From Acidobacteriota bacterium (GTDB lineage: Bacteria > Acidobacteriota > Thermoanaerobaculia > Gp7-AA8), in assembly GCA_021325515.1 (NCBI GenBank), contig JAJPHC010000037.1, positions 248,001 to 312,000 on the forward strand: a DNA stretch of 64,000 nucleotides. Reading direction: 5' to 3'. Both the position numbers and the translations under genes were made by a program. The notes under the pieces were generated by a model, which worked only from the letters and a program-made list of their open reading frames with translations, ran no database searches and was not told where the DNA came from. Position 1 is the first letter of the stretch. Each line of letters opens with the position of its first letter. Of this stretch, positions 16,005 through 25,800 are shown one piece after another.

Positions 16005-17171
16005 ATGTTGAAAGTCCTGCTCCTGATCGCCGCCCTGACTGCTCCGGACGCATACGAGCGCGGCCGTATCGTCGACAGGCTCGCGACCCAACGGGATCCG
16101 GCGGTCACGTACGCCTACTACCTCCCGGCGGCGTACGATCCGGCGAAGAAGTGGCCGGTGCTCTATGTCTTCGATCCGGCGAAGCGCGGCTCCCTCGGCG
16201 CGGAGCTGTTTCGCGATGCGGCGGAGAGTTATGGCTGGATCGTCGTCAGTTCGAATGACACCGACAGTTCGGCCAACTGGACGCCGAACGCCCACGCGAT
16301 CGAGGCGATGTGGGCCGACGTCCATCGCCGCTTCGCGGTCGACGAGAGGCGGGAGTACGCGGCGGGCATGTCGGGCGGCGCGATGATGGCGTGGATGCTC
16401 GGAAAGAAGAGCGGCACGATGGCCGGCGTCATGGGGTGCAGCGGCCGGTTAGCCACGGAGCGCGACACCGCCGGTATTGCCTTCGACTGGTTCGGCACCG
16501 CAGGGAACGCCGACTTCAATTACAGCGAGACGCGCAGGATCGAAGCGGCGCTCGCCGCGAAGAATGCCGTCTATCGCGTCGAGATCTTCGAAGGCGGGCA
16601 TAGTTGGCCGCCAGCCGGGATGCTGCGCGACGCGGTGGAATGGATGGAGCTGCAGGCCATGCGCCGCGGAACGCGATCGCCCGATCCGCAGTGGGTCGCG
16701 CGGATGCTGTCGAACGATCTGGCCGCCGCTGCGGCCCTCGAGCGCGATGGCCGCGATCTCGATGCGATGCGAAGGTACGAGGCCATCGTCCGCTCGTTCG
16801 GCGCGCTCGCCGATACGCAGGAAGCGGCGCGGCGCGCGGCGGGACTGCGGTCGCGCGACTCGGTGAAGCGGGCGCTGCGCATCGAGGCACGCGGCGCGGA
16901 ATTCGAAGCGGGCGCGCTGCGGCGCATGAGCCTCGCCATCCAGCAATTCGCCGGCACCGATGACGAGTTGCCGGCGACGCTCGTTCAGCAGCTCGATCTG
17001 CCGCATCTCCGGAAGATGGCCGATGGATCCGACTACGACGCGCTGGTGGCGAAGCGCGTGCTGTTCGTCACGCGCGTGAGTCTGCGGCGTCTCGCCGACA
17101 GCCTCGAGTCGGATGGCCGCACCGCCCGTGCGGCGAGCGTTCGTCAGGTTGCGCAGGACGTGATGCCGTAA
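16005..17171 (+). CDS. Exported alpha/beta-hydrolase (esterase/PHB-depolymerase-like) with helical C-terminus
   Basis: 388 residues. A short hydrophobic N-terminus (MLKVLLLIAALTAPDA) suggests export. The hydrolase core has YYLPAAYDPAKKWPVLYVF, the nucleophile elbow GMSGGA (Ser123) and the catalytic His in FEGGHSWPP near residue 198, as in the esterase/feruloyl esterase/LpqC group. Residues 215-388 are helical, TPR-like and of unknown role. A TACACT box is 8 bases before the ATG. The substrate is unknown. Confidence 0.8.
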   Translation: MLKVLLLIAALTAPDAYERGRIVDRLATQRDPAVTYAYYLPAAYDPAKKWPVLYVFDPAKRGSLGAELFRDAAESYGWIVVSSNDTDSSANWTPNAHAIEAMWADVHRRFAVDERREYAAGMSGGAMMAWMLGKKSGTMAGVMGCSGRLATERDTAGIAFDWFGTAGNADFNYSETRRIEAALAAKNAVYRVEIFEGGHSWPPAGMLRDAVEWMELQAMRRGTRSPDPQWVARMLSNDLAAAAALERDGRDLDAMRRYEAIVRSFGALADTQEAARRAAGLRSRDSVKRALRIEARGAEFEAGALRRMSLAIQQFAGTDDELPATLVQQLDLPHLRKMADGSDYDALVAKRVLFVTRVSLRRLADSLESDGRTARAASVRQVAQDVMP

Positions 17172-17180
17172 TGCGAAGCG

Positions 17181-17186
17181 TATAAT
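17181..17186 (+). promoter_or_regulatory. Consensus -10 hexamer TATAAT upstream of the 17213 gene
   Basis: TATAAT lies 26 bases before the ATG. No good -35 at the right spacing was found, so only the -10 is claimed. Confidence 0.4.
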
Positions 17187-17212
17187 CCGGCGCAACTTCC
17201 CCTGATGTCGCC

Positions 17213-17791
17213 ATGCGCCGGTTCTCCGCCCGCATCCTGGTTCTGATGGCGATCGCGCTCACGATGCGCGGATCGCAGCCCGCGACTCAGGAATGGTTCG
17301 TTCCTTGGAAAGTGCTCAATCCCGGCGAACCGCCCCCTCGCGCACAACTCATCGTCTACTGGCTTCCCACGTCGCGCGATGACATGCGGCACTCGGAACT
17401 TCTGACATCGCGAGTCCTCGCGCTCTATTCAACGCAATGCGTCGCGATGCAAGTCGTGCGTCCTGACGACTTCGAGCGCGTCGAACGCCTCGGCGCGAAC
17501 GGACGAGCGCCGGTCGTGCTGCTGCTCGACGCCGACGGACGCGAGCTCACGCACGTCGAGCAGGAGGCTGGTGCGCTGCGCATCGCGACGGTCGAAAAAA
17601 TGCTGCTCGACGAGTTGCGCGTCCTCGAAGACGAAGCCGAACAACGGATCGACCAGGCGCGCCGGATCGCAGAAAGCGGAGACCGCGATCGCGCGATCAC
17701 CCTCTATCGGCAAGTGTGCGAACGCAAATGCCTGCTGCCCCGGCAGGCGAAGACAGCGTCGCGCGCGCTGAAGAGGATGGGTGCGAATTAG
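17213..17791 (+). CDS. Exported thioredoxin-fold-like protein without CxxC, unknown function
   Basis: 192 residues. The N-terminus has a hydrophobic signal (ILVLMAIALTMRGSQ). The middle (LIVYWLPTS, then APVVLLLDADGREL) has the strand pattern and cis-Pro-like APVV of a thioredoxin fold, but the redox CxxC is absent. The C-terminal third is a helical hairpin with a CERKC motif. The gene follows the esterase by 41 bases and has its own TATAAT box. A structural or adaptor role in the envelope is possible but not shown. Confidence 0.65.
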   Translation: MRRFSARILVLMAIALTMRGSQPATQEWFVPWKVLNPGEPPPRAQLIVYWLPTSRDDMRHSELLTSRVLALYSTQCVAMQVVRPDDFERVERLGANGRAPVVLLLDADGRELTHVEQEAGALRIATVEKMLLDELRVLEDEAEQRIDQARRIAESGDRDRAITLYRQVCERKCLLPRQAKTASRALKRMGAN

Positions 17792-17832
17792 GCAGCAGGC
17801 AGCAGCCTCTGAGAGAGCCCCTGCCTGCTGCC
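17791..17832. terminator. Perfect 12-bp hairpin between convergent genes
   Basis: GGCAGCAGGCAG (17791-17802) pairs with CTGCCTGCTGCC (17821-17832) around an 18-base loop. It lies between the stop of the 17213 gene and that of the desaturase. There is no U-tract, so it is either a Rho-independent-like barrier or a repeat remnant. Confidence 0.5.
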
Positions 17833-17837
17833 GGTCC

Positions 17838-18953
17838 TTACGCTGCTGCTGGAATCCGCATCGCCAGCCGGACGGCGCTCTTCCATTCGCGGCGTGACTG
17901 CCGCACGAGCTTGCGCGAACGGCGGCGCGTTTCGCGCCATGACCGCGACATTCCCTGCGCCTTCTCTTCCATCTGCTGCCGCCAGAGTGCGAATGCCGTC
18001 TCCAGATTCGTGATCGCGGCCGCGAGCTTCCTGCGGACTTCGTCGCCGGCGGTCGCCGGTGCTGCGGCGATGCGGGTTTCGATCATGCGGATCGCCGCGC
18101 TCATGCGAGCCTGTTCGATCTGCGGTTCCGGCGTCGACACGAGGTGCTTGGCCAGGCCCATCCAGACCAGCGCGCGGATCCACCACTTGGCCGGATCCCA
18201 CTGATACCAGCGAATGCCGTTGCGGAAGTCGGCGGGGAAGCGGTGATGGAAGCTGTGATAGCCCTCGCCGAGGGTGAGCAGCGCGACCATCCAGTTGTCA
18301 CGCGCGGAGACCTCCGCGTTGAAGAGCGGCTTGCCGATGTAGTGAGCCAGCGAGTTCACGAAGAACGTGGTGTGGTGAATGATCGCGATGCGGAGGAAGC
18401 CGCCCCACAGCAGACCGGCCAGCGGCGAACCGAACATCGCGCCGATCAGCGTCGGAAGACCGAAGCCGACGACGATGAGAATGACTTTGTGCCAGCGGTG
18501 CTGCCACATGACGATCTTGTTCTGCTGCAGATCGCGAGCGTTCTCGAACGTGTCGTCACGCTCGTCGTTTCTGTAGAAGATCCAGAGAATGTGCGCCCAC
18601 CAGAAGCCGCGCTTGATGTTGTACGGGTCCCAGTCGCGATCGACGTACTTGTGGTGCACGCGATGGCTCGATGACCACCAGAGAATCGAGTTCTGCGCTG
18701 CGAGTGCGCCGAAGATCGCGTAGAAGAGCTGCACAGGCCACGCGGCTTCGTAGCTCTTGTGGGAGAAGAAACGGTGATAACCGGCGCAGATCGACATTCC
18801 CACGGCGAGATACATGCCGATCGTGAGCAGAGGCATCCAGAGCCTCACGCCATGTGTCCATGAATACGCAGCCGTGCCGGCGATACCGATGACCGGTGTG
18901 AACGTGAGGAACAGAATGTTCACCCAGTCTTTCTTCTGTACTTGTTGCACCAT
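17838..18953 (-). CDS. Membrane fatty acid (acyl-CoA/acyl-lipid delta-9) desaturase
   Basis: 371 residues. Three His boxes that bind the di-iron centre are present: HRFFSH, HRVHHK and HSFHH (in EGYHSFHHRFP). Four transmembrane segments include FLTFTPVIGIAGTAAYSW and LLTIGMYLAVGMSICAGY. This is the stearoyl-CoA desaturase type, which introduces a cis double bond using O2 and electrons from ferredoxin or cytochrome b5-like donors, implying aerobic membrane-fluidity control. The last 80 residues form a basic coiled region not needed in the core family. The ATG has GGAGGAA directly upstream. Confidence 0.93.
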   Translation of the reverse strand: MVQQVQKKDWVNILFLTFTPVIGIAGTAAYSWTHGVRLWMPLLTIGMYLAVGMSICAGYHRFFSHKSYEAAWPVQLFYAIFGALAAQNSILWWSSSHRVHHKYVDRDWDPYNIKRGFWWAHILWIFYRNDERDDTFENARDLQQNKIVMWQHRWHKVILIVVGFGLPTLIGAMFGSPLAGLLWGGFLRIAIIHHTTFFVNSLAHYIGKPLFNAEVSARDNWMVALLTLGEGYHSFHHRFPADFRNGIRWYQWDPAKWWIRALVWMGLAKHLVSTPEPQIEQARMSAAIRMIETRIAAAPATAGDEVRRKLAAAITNLETAFALWRQQMEEKAQGMSRSWRETRRRSRKLVRQSRREWKSAVRLAMRIPAAA

Positions 18954-19088
18954 TTCCTCCCTGAGTCTCCGCGGCCAGCAATGCTACGCGCCTCGGAGTG
19001 CGGGTCACAACAGGCTTGTGATCGTTCGTATTCGACCGAAGAGGATTTCGCCGGCGCACGGCGGCGCCCGGTTGCCTGCCGCGCTCCC

Positions 19089-20762
19089 TTACACACCCAG
19101 CATCGGGATATCGACGCCGCGCGTTTTCGCGGTTTCGATCGCGATGTCGTACCCCGCGTCCGCGTGGCGCATGACGCCTGTGCCGGGATCGGCCGTGAGC
19201 ACGCGCTCGAGACGCGCAGCAGCATCATCGCTTCCGTCGGCCACGACCACCATGCCTGCATGGAGCGAATAGCCGATGCCGACGCCGCCTCCGTGATGGA
19301 CCGAGACCCACGTCGCGCCGGCGGCGGTGTTGAGCAACGCATTGAGAATCGGCCAGTCGGCGATCGCATCCGAGCCGTCGCGCATCCCTTCCGTCTCGCG
19401 ATTCGGTGACGCGACGGAGCCGGAGTCGAGATGATCGCGGCCGATGACGATGGGCGCTTTCACTTTTCCACTGCGCACGAGCTCGTTGAACAGCAGTCCG
19501 GCTCGATGACGCTCGCCGTAACCGAGCCAGCAGATGCGCGCCGGCAGTCCCTGAAACTCGACGCGCTTCTGCGCCATCCGGATCCAGCGATGAAGTGCCT
19601 CATCCTTCGGGAAGAGCTCGAGAATCGCCTCGTCGGTGACGAAGAGATCGTTCGGATCGCCTGAGAGCACGGCCCAGCGGAATGGTCCCTTGCCTTCGCA
19701 GAACAGCGGGCGGATGAAGAGCGGCACGAAGCCGCCGACTTCGAACGCGTCGTTGACGCCGGCGTGATCCTTCGCCTGGCCGCGAAGGTTGTTGCCGTAG
19801 GCGAACGTGATCGAGCCGCGCCGCTGCAGTTCGAGCATCGCGCGAATGTGGCGCGCCATCGTCGCGTAGGAAAGCTCGACGTACCGGTTCGGATCGGCCT
19901 TGCGAAGCTCGAGCGCTTCGTCGAACGACATCCCTGCCGGAACGTAGCCCGTCAGTTCGTCATGCGCCGATGTCTGATCGGTGAGGACGTCGGGAACGAT
20001 GTTGCGCGCGATCAGCGCTTCGAGAAGATCGACCGCGTTGGCGACGACGCCGATGGAGATGGCTTCACCCTTGTCGCGAGCTTCGAGTGCGCGCGCGATC
20101 GCCGCGTCGAGCGATGGCGCCTCTTCGTCGAGATAACGCTTCTCGATTCGCCGCAGAATGCGCGAGCGGTCGACTTCGGCGATCAGCGCAGTCGCTTCGT
20201 TCATCGTCGCGGCGAGCGGCTGAGCGCCGCCCATGCCACCGAGTCCGGCGGTCACCACGAGCTTGTTGCGCAGCGTGTTGCCGAAGCGCTGCTTCGCCAC
20301 GGCGGCGAAGCATTCGTACGTTCCCTGCAGAATGCCCTGTGTGCCGATGTAGATCCACGAGCCCGCGGTCATCTGTCCGTACATCGTGAGGCCGAGCGCA
20401 TCGAGGCGGCGGAACTCATCCCACGTCGCCCAGTTCGGCACGAGGTTCGAGTTCGCGATGAGCACGCGCGGCGCGTTCTCGCTCGTGCGAAAAACACCGA
20501 CAGGCTTTCCCGACTGCACGAGGAGCGTCTCATCGTTTTTCAAACGCTCGAGCGTCGCGACGATCGCGTCGTAGCACTCCCAGTTGCGCGCTGCCTTTCC
20601 GATTCCTCCATAGACGATCAACTGCTCCGGCCGCTCTGCCACCTCGGGGTCGAGGTTGTTCATCAGCATCCGCAGCGCCGCCTCCTGCTGCCAGCCGCGG
20701 CAGGAGAGCTCGGTTCCCCGCGGCGCACGGATCACGCGGGTCTCGTCGATGGTGGTCGTCAT
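19089..20762 (-). CDS. hutU: Urocanate hydratase
   Basis: 557 residues, full family length. The N-terminus has [20 protein letters not shown] and [16 protein letters not shown]; the NAD-binding region has [12 protein letters not shown]. HutU converts urocanate to imidazolonepropionate in histidine breakdown, in the cytoplasm. No hutH, hutI or hutG lies in the window, so the pathway is either dispersed or partial. A TAAACT box lies 9 bases before the ATG. The gene is divergent from nth, with 65 bases between. Confidence 0.97.
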   Translation of the reverse strand: MTTTIDETRVIRAPRGTELSCRGWQQEAALRMLMNNLDPEVAERPEQLIVYGGIGKAARNWECYDAIVATLERLKNDETLLVQSGKPVGVFRTSENAPRVLIANSNLVPNWATWDEFRRLDALGLTMYGQMTAGSWIYIGTQGILQGTYECFAAVAKQRFGNTLRNKLVVTAGLGGMGGAQPLAATMNEATALIAEVDRSRILRRIEKRYLDEEAPSLDAAIARALEARDKGEAISIGVVANAVDLLEALIARNIVPDVLTDQTSAHDELTGYVPAGMSFDEALELRKADPNRYVELSYATMARHIRAMLELQRRGSITFAYGNNLRGQAKDHAGVNDAFEVGGFVPLFIRPLFCEGKGPFRWAVLSGDPNDLFVTDEAILELFPKDEALHRWIRMAQKRVEFQGLPARICWLGYGERHRAGLLFNELVRSGKVKAPIVIGRDHLDSGSVASPNRETEGMRDGSDAIADWPILNALLNTAAGATWVSVHHGGGVGIGYSLHAGMVVVADGSDDAAARLERVLTADPGTGVMRHADAGYDIAIETAKTRGVDIPMLGV

Positions 20763-20771
20763 GGTGGCGTC

Positions 20772-20777
20772 AGTTTA
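20772..20777 (-). promoter_or_regulatory. TANNNT box (TAAACT, within TATAAACT), 9 bases before the hutU ATG
   Basis: The minus strand reads CTATAAACT, then GACGCCACC, then ATG. No Shine-Dalgarno intervenes. Confidence 0.5.
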
Positions 20778-20815
20778 TAGCGGATGGGACGGATGGGATG
20801 GATCGGGCCGATTGA

Positions 20816-20821
20816 TAAACT
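20816..20821 (+). promoter_or_regulatory. TANNNT box (TAAACT), 6 bases before the nth ATG
   Basis: GATAAACT is followed by CGCCCG and the ATG at 20828, consistent with a leaderless transcript. Confidence 0.5.
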
Positions 20822-20827
20822 CGCCCG

Positions 20828-21475
20828 ATGGCGACCAAGAAGCAGGAGCGTGCAGTCGAGATCCTTCATCGTTTGAAGAAGACCTATCCGAAGGCGAAGT
20901 GCTCGCTCGACTTCACGAATGCGTTCGAGCTTCTGATCGCGACGATGTTGTCCGCGCAGTCGACCGATGTGCGGGTGAACATCGTGACGAAATCGCTGTT
21001 CCGGAAATATCCCGATCCGGCGGCGTTTGCTGCGGCCAGCCAGGTCGAGATGGAGCGCGACGTCAAGCAGACCGGCTTCTTTCGCAACAAGGCGAAGGCG
21101 GTGATCGCGGCGTCGAAGGCGATCATGGAGAAGCACGGCGGCGAAGTTCCGCGCACGATGGAAGAGCTGACTGCGCTCCCCGGCGTCGGAAGAAAGACGG
21201 CGAACGTCGTCCTGTCCAACGCGTTCAGGACGCCGGTCGGAATCGTCGTTGACACTCACGTCGCCCGCGTCTCAGGACGCCTCGGCCTGACGAACAACAG
21301 CGATGCGGAAAAGATCGAAGACGATCTGATGAAGCTGATTCCGCAAAAAGAGTGGACCGCGTTCTCTCATCGGCTGATCAACCACGGACGGCAGATCTGC
21401 GTCGCGCGCAAACCGAAGTGTGGAGAGTGCGTGTTGAATGACGTCTGCCCGAGCGCGGAAGAGCCGGCGGAGTGA
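20828..21475 (+). CDS. nth: Endonuclease III (DNA glycosylase/AP lyase)
   Basis: 215 residues. The helix-hairpin-helix LPGVGRKTANVVL contains the catalytic Lys, VDTHVARV contains the catalytic Asp, and the [4Fe-4S] ligands appear at the end as C-x6-C-x2-C-x5-C (CVARKPKCGECVLNDVC). It removes oxidised pyrimidines in base-excision repair, complementing the Nei-family enzyme at 2540. The gene stands alone, divergent from hutU. Confidence 0.97.
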   Translation: MATKKQERAVEILHRLKKTYPKAKCSLDFTNAFELLIATMLSAQSTDVRVNIVTKSLFRKYPDPAAFAAASQVEMERDVKQTGFFRNKAKAVIAASKAIMEKHGGEVPRTMEELTALPGVGRKTANVVLSNAFRTPVGIVVDTHVARVSGRLGLTNNSDAEKIEDDLMKLIPQKEWTAFSHRLINHGRQICVARKPKCGECVLNDVCPSAEEPAE

Positions 21476-21713
21476 TGTCGGGGCGCTGGGGCTCTGGGTT
21501 ACTGGGTGGGGACCTTTACCATCGTCCGCCTTGCCCTTGGACCCGGCGGCACACGGGGCGGCTCGTGGCGCGTGCCGTCGGGTGCAGCGAGAGGTTAGAG
21601 AGAACAGGTCCGTGAATGCGTCGAAGGCTCTGAAGCCACCAGGCGACTCAGCTACCCAGTGCCCTAGTAACCCAGCGCCCCAGTTCCCAGCGCCTCGTCA
21701 CCCGCAAGCACAT
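21476..21713. repeat. Noncoding 238-base region bounded by inverted GGGCGCTGGG-type repeats
   Basis: The left end (21480-21508, GGGGCGCTGGG then GGTTACTGGGT) is matched in inverted orientation near 21652-21682 (ACCCAG then AGTAACCCAGCGCCCC). The 140 bases between are GC-rich with several short internal pairings but match no RNA family I know. It separates the convergent nth and yidD genes. Most likely it is a palindromic repeat remnant. Confidence 0.55.
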
Positions 21714-21998
21714 TCACGGCTCATCCACCGTCCCCATCTTCGTCCACGGTCCGCAGCGTGCGATGCGCCAGGCTGTTTTCGCGCCGCCGATCCAGAATCC
21801 GTATTTCGCGATCGAAGCGCGCCCGTACGCGGAGCACGTCGGTGTGAAACGGCAGAACACGCGTCCGCGCAGGTGCGGCGACACGTGCGCGCGATACGCA
21901 TCGATCGCGTAGAGCGCAGGCTCCCTGCCGAACCACTGCAACGTGATCGCGAGCGCGATGGCGATCAGCCACGCTCTGCGGCTTTTGCCTCGTCCCAC
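21714..21998 (-). CDS. yidD: Membrane protein insertion efficiency factor YidD
   Basis: 94 residues from the GTG at 21998, which overlaps the 3' end of mazG by 34 bases. The YidD core is clear: VFCRFTPTCSAYGRASI, followed by KTAWRIARCGPW with its conserved Cys residues. An N-terminal hydrophobic helix (AWLIAIALAITLQWF) replaces the shorter amphipathic helix of many YidD proteins. It assists YidC-mediated membrane insertion. It is usually found in the rnpA-yidC cluster; here it is detached and linked to mazG. Confidence 0.88.
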   Translation of the reverse strand: MGRGKSRRAWLIAIALAITLQWFGREPALYAIDAYRAHVSPHLRGRVFCRFTPTCSAYGRASIAKYGFWIGGAKTAWRIARCGPWTKMGTVDEP

Positions 21999-22747
21999 AA
22001 CGCGTCCATTTCTTCGAGTGTCAACTGGTCGATATTGCGCCCGCTGTCGTGAACCCGTTTCTCCATCGATTCGAAGCGGCGTGAGAACTTCCGGTTGGTC
22101 GACTGCAGTGCCTCTTCCGCATTCACCTCGAGTTTCCGAGCGATGTTGGCGATCGTAAACAGCAGATCGCCGAGCTCCTCGTGGACGTTGCTCTTGTCGC
22201 CGGAGCCGATCGCCTCGCGAAGTTCGCCGATCTCTTCGTGCAGTTTGTCGAACACCTCGTCGGTGCGCCGCCAGTCGAAGCCGACGCGCGCCGCCTTCTC
22301 CGTCAGCCTCGATGCCTTCAGCAATGCAGGCAACGATTGCGGAACGCCGGAGAGCACGCTCTTCTGTTCCGCTTTCCGCTCTTCGCTCTTCAACTTTTCC
22401 CAATTGACCAGAACCTGCTCGGCGTCGTTCGCTTCGACGTCACCGAACACGTGCGGATGACGCCGGACGAGCTTGTCGTGTACGGCGGTGATGGAGTCGT
22501 AAACGTCGAATGCTCCTTCGCCGCGCGTGATCTCGGCGACGAACACGGCCTCGAGAAGGAGATCGCCCACCTCTTCGCGCAACGCATCGCGATCGTCGCG
22601 ATCGATTGCGTCGACGACTTCGTAGGCTTCCTCGATGACGTAAGGCTTGAGATCGGGCAGGGTCTGCTTGCGGTCCCACGGACAGCCGTCGGGGCCGCGC
22701 AACGTTTTCATCAGTTCAACGAGATCTTCGAATGATCGCCTTGGCAT
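21965..22747 (-). CDS. mazG: Nucleoside triphosphate pyrophosphohydrolase MazG
   Basis: 260 residues, with two tandem MazG domains as in E. coli. The N-terminus has LRGPDGCPWDRKQT, the metal ligands appear as EEAYEVVDAI then EEVGDLLLE, and a second set (EIGELREAIG, ELGDLLFTIAN) follows. It hydrolyses NTPs, removing aberrant nucleotides in the cytoplasm. A TAGAAT box sits 6 bases before the ATG. yidD overlaps the 3' end. Confidence 0.95.
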   Translation of the reverse strand: MPRRSFEDLVELMKTLRGPDGCPWDRKQTLPDLKPYVIEEAYEVVDAIDRDDRDALREEVGDLLLEAVFVAEITRGEGAFDVYDSITAVHDKLVRRHPHVFGDVEANDAEQVLVNWEKLKSEERKAEQKSVLSGVPQSLPALLKASRLTEKAARVGFDWRRTDEVFDKLHEEIGELREAIGSGDKSNVHEELGDLLFTIANIARKLEVNAEEALQSTNRKFSRRFESMEKRVHDSGRNIDQLTLEEMDALWDEAKAAERG

Positions 22748-22753
22748 GCCGGC

Positions 22754-22759
22754 ATTCTA
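22754..22759 (-). promoter_or_regulatory. TANNNT box (TAGAAT), 6 bases before the mazG ATG
   Basis: The minus strand reads TAGAAT, GCCGGC, ATG; this fits a leaderless transcript. Confidence 0.5.
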
Positions 22760-22849
22760 CGGAGGATGAGCGCGGCGCGCCGCGAATGCTCACGCCTGCG
22801 CGTTGCACCTCTGCTACGATTATTCGCTCGTAGCACAGCCAACGTGCCC

Positions 22850-25800
22850 ATGCCGAACCAGGTCCTCATCGTCGCGGACGATCCGGTCGCTCGGATTCCC
22901 GCCGACATCGCCAGATCCCTGCAGTGCACGCCGGTGATCGTCGGCTCCGAAGACGAGGCGGTCGCGCTGCTCGATCGTCAGCCGTTCGCGCTCATCGCGA
23001 TTGCAGGCTCGGCAAGGGCGCAGCGCCTGCGCGATGCCGCCGAGAGCAAGCAGCCGATGGCCCGCGTGCTCGAGATTCCGGACGACGCGATGGACGGTGC
23101 ATCGGTTCGCCAGCTGATGGAACGCTATCTCGATCGCCGCGACGGATTGCGCCCTCACTTCACAGCGGAGGATCGCTATCGCTTCCTCTCCAGCATTCTC
23201 GAGTCGTTCACTACGACGCTCGAGTTGCGCGAAGTGCTCCGGCGCATCGTGACCGTCACCCGCGAGCACTTCGACGCGGATCGCGCGTGGCTCCTTCATC
23301 CGGTGAACGAGCAGTCCGAGTACGCGAAGATCGCCTTCGCGATCTCATCGCCGTCGATGCCTGCTGATCTCGATGAGGACCGCTCTCCCGTTTCGCTGGC
23401 GCGGTCGCAGCCGCTGATTCGACGAGCGATGGAGTCGCAGCGCCCGATCATCGTCAGGGAAGGCGATGACGAGCTCGATCCCGAGGTCGCGAAACGCTTC
23501 CGCGTCCGCTCGCAGATGGTCCAGATTCTCCGCCCGCGCGAAGACGAGCCGTGGGCGTTCGGCATGCACCAGGCGGATCGTGTTCGCGAGTGGACCGAAG
23601 AGGAGATCGATCTCTTCGGCGAGATCGGCCGTTACGCCACGCTCGCTCTCAACAACACGCTGCTGCACGATCGCGCCGTTCGCGAGATGGCCAAGGTCAA
23701 CGCGATCCTCGATCAGATTCCGGAGTCGGCGGCGATCTACGACGGGCAGGGAAAGCTGGAGCGGATGAATGCGGCCGCGCAACGCGAGCCCGGCCATCTC
23801 TTTCACGTCGATGCCGAGGCGAAGGTCCGCGGAAGCAGACACCGTTATGTCGATGGCAGCCCGCTGACGCCGAGCGAGATGCCGTCGATGCGCGCGCTGC
23901 GCGGCGAGAACGTCAAGTCCGACTATCTCGTGCACGATCAGCGCACGGGCGATGATCGCGTCGTCAACCTGAAAGCGGCACCGATTCGTGACGATCAGGC
24001 ACGCATCATCGGCTCGGTCGTGCTGTCGCGCGATGTGACCGACGAGCGGCAGAATGCCGAGCGTGAAGCGTGGCGCCGCCGCCGCGCGGAATGCCTCGCC
24101 AACCTCGGTCTCGACATGGTGCAGACCACCTTCGATGACCTCAACGATCCGGCGTCGCGTGTCGCGCACGCGGTTGCCGGCACGGTCACCATCTACCTCT
24201 ATCACCCCGGAACGGGCCTGCTCGACCTCGTCGGCTTTTCCGCGCAGCCGGCGGAGATGGAGAACTTCCGCGGCTACTTCGCCGAGCATCCGTATCGTCC
24301 CGGTGAAGGTCTGCCGGGTACGGTCTTTCAAATCGGCCGTCCTCTTTTCTTCTACGAGATTCGAGGCAACGCAGTCATCGATTTCGCACGTGACGACGAA
24401 GAGAAGCAGGTCAAGGCGGCGATGCGCGAGCAGAGTCTGATCGCCTGTCCGATCGAGTCGTACGGCGAGCGGATCGGCGCGATTCTCGTTTCGCAGTCGG
24501 ATCCGCGGCGCAACTTCGACGCCGAGGATCTCGAGTTCGTGCAGGCCGTGGCGGAGCGCATCGGCGCGGCGAGTCACATTCAACGCCTGACGCGTATCTC
24601 GCTCGAAGGGCATCGCGCTGCCGAGGAGCTCGCGCGCCGCGAAGTCGATGCGCGTGTCCGGTTCGAAGCCGTCCTCGAGACGGCGCCGATCGGCGTGGCA
24701 GTCGTCTCAGCCGACGAGCTGCGCTTCGAACTCGCCAACGTCCGCATCTACGACCTTGCCGAAAGGCTCGGACGCGTCTCGCCCGATACGAAGTTCGTCG
24801 GCCTGCGCGTGAACGAAGTGCTGCCGGGATGGGAACAGACGCTCAAGCAGGTCGCGGAAAGCGGCGAGACGCGCGTCGATGAGGCGTGGGAGATTCCCGG
24901 TTCGCCGGCGCTCTACGTGAACCGCATCATCTCCGCGGTCCGCGGACGTTTCTCGGGCATCACGCAGAGCCTGACGATTCTCGTGCAGGACGTCACCGAG
25001 CAGGTGCGCGCGAAGCGGGAGATCGAAGCGCTGGCGCAGATGATGGCCGAGCGCTCCGCGCGCCTCGACTCCATCCTCGGATCCATGACTGACGGCTTGT
25101 GGGTTTACGACGCGAACGGCCAGGTCGTCGATGTCAATCAGGCGGCGCTCACGATGTTCGGTCTCGCGTCGCGCACCGAGGCGGTGCAGCAGGGATCGTT
25201 CGAAGCGTTCATGCTGCGGTATCCCGATGGACGCGTCGTGCCCAGCGATGATTTTCCATACGCGCGCGCGCTGCGCGGCCAGACGGTTCCCGATTACCTC
25301 GCGATCGGACGGCATCTGATCACGGGGAAGGATCTCGATCTGTCCATCGCCGCCGCGCCGATCGAGAGCGGCGGGATCGTCGGTGCAGTCCTCGTGATTC
25401 GCGACATCACCGCGCTGCAGGAGCTCGATCGCAAGAAGGACGAGTTCCTCTCCGTCGCATCACACGAGCTGCGCACGCCGCTGACCACGATCAAAGGCTA
25501 CACGCAGCTTCTGTCGCAGACGGTCGATGACCTCCCGTCGGAGGATCGGCACACGTACATCAACGCGGTGCTGGGCGAGATCGATCGGATGATGGGTCTC
25601 ATTTCCGAGTTGCTCGACGTCTCGCGCATCGAGACGAACCGGCTGCAGATCCATCCGCAACCGATCCGCTGGCTCGAGTTTCTGGAGCGCCGTGCGTCGG
25701 CGTTCCGCGTTCAGAATCCGGCGCGCGAGTTCCGCTTCGAGGCGGAGACGGAAGAGACTGCGGTGCATGCCGATCCCGATCGGATGCGGCAGGTAGTCGA

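Noticed and set aside
21476-21713. tRNA-Sec or another structured RNA gene
   Set aside because: No TTC-loop consensus, UCA anticodon arm or CCA end was found. The structure is explained by flanking inverted repeats.
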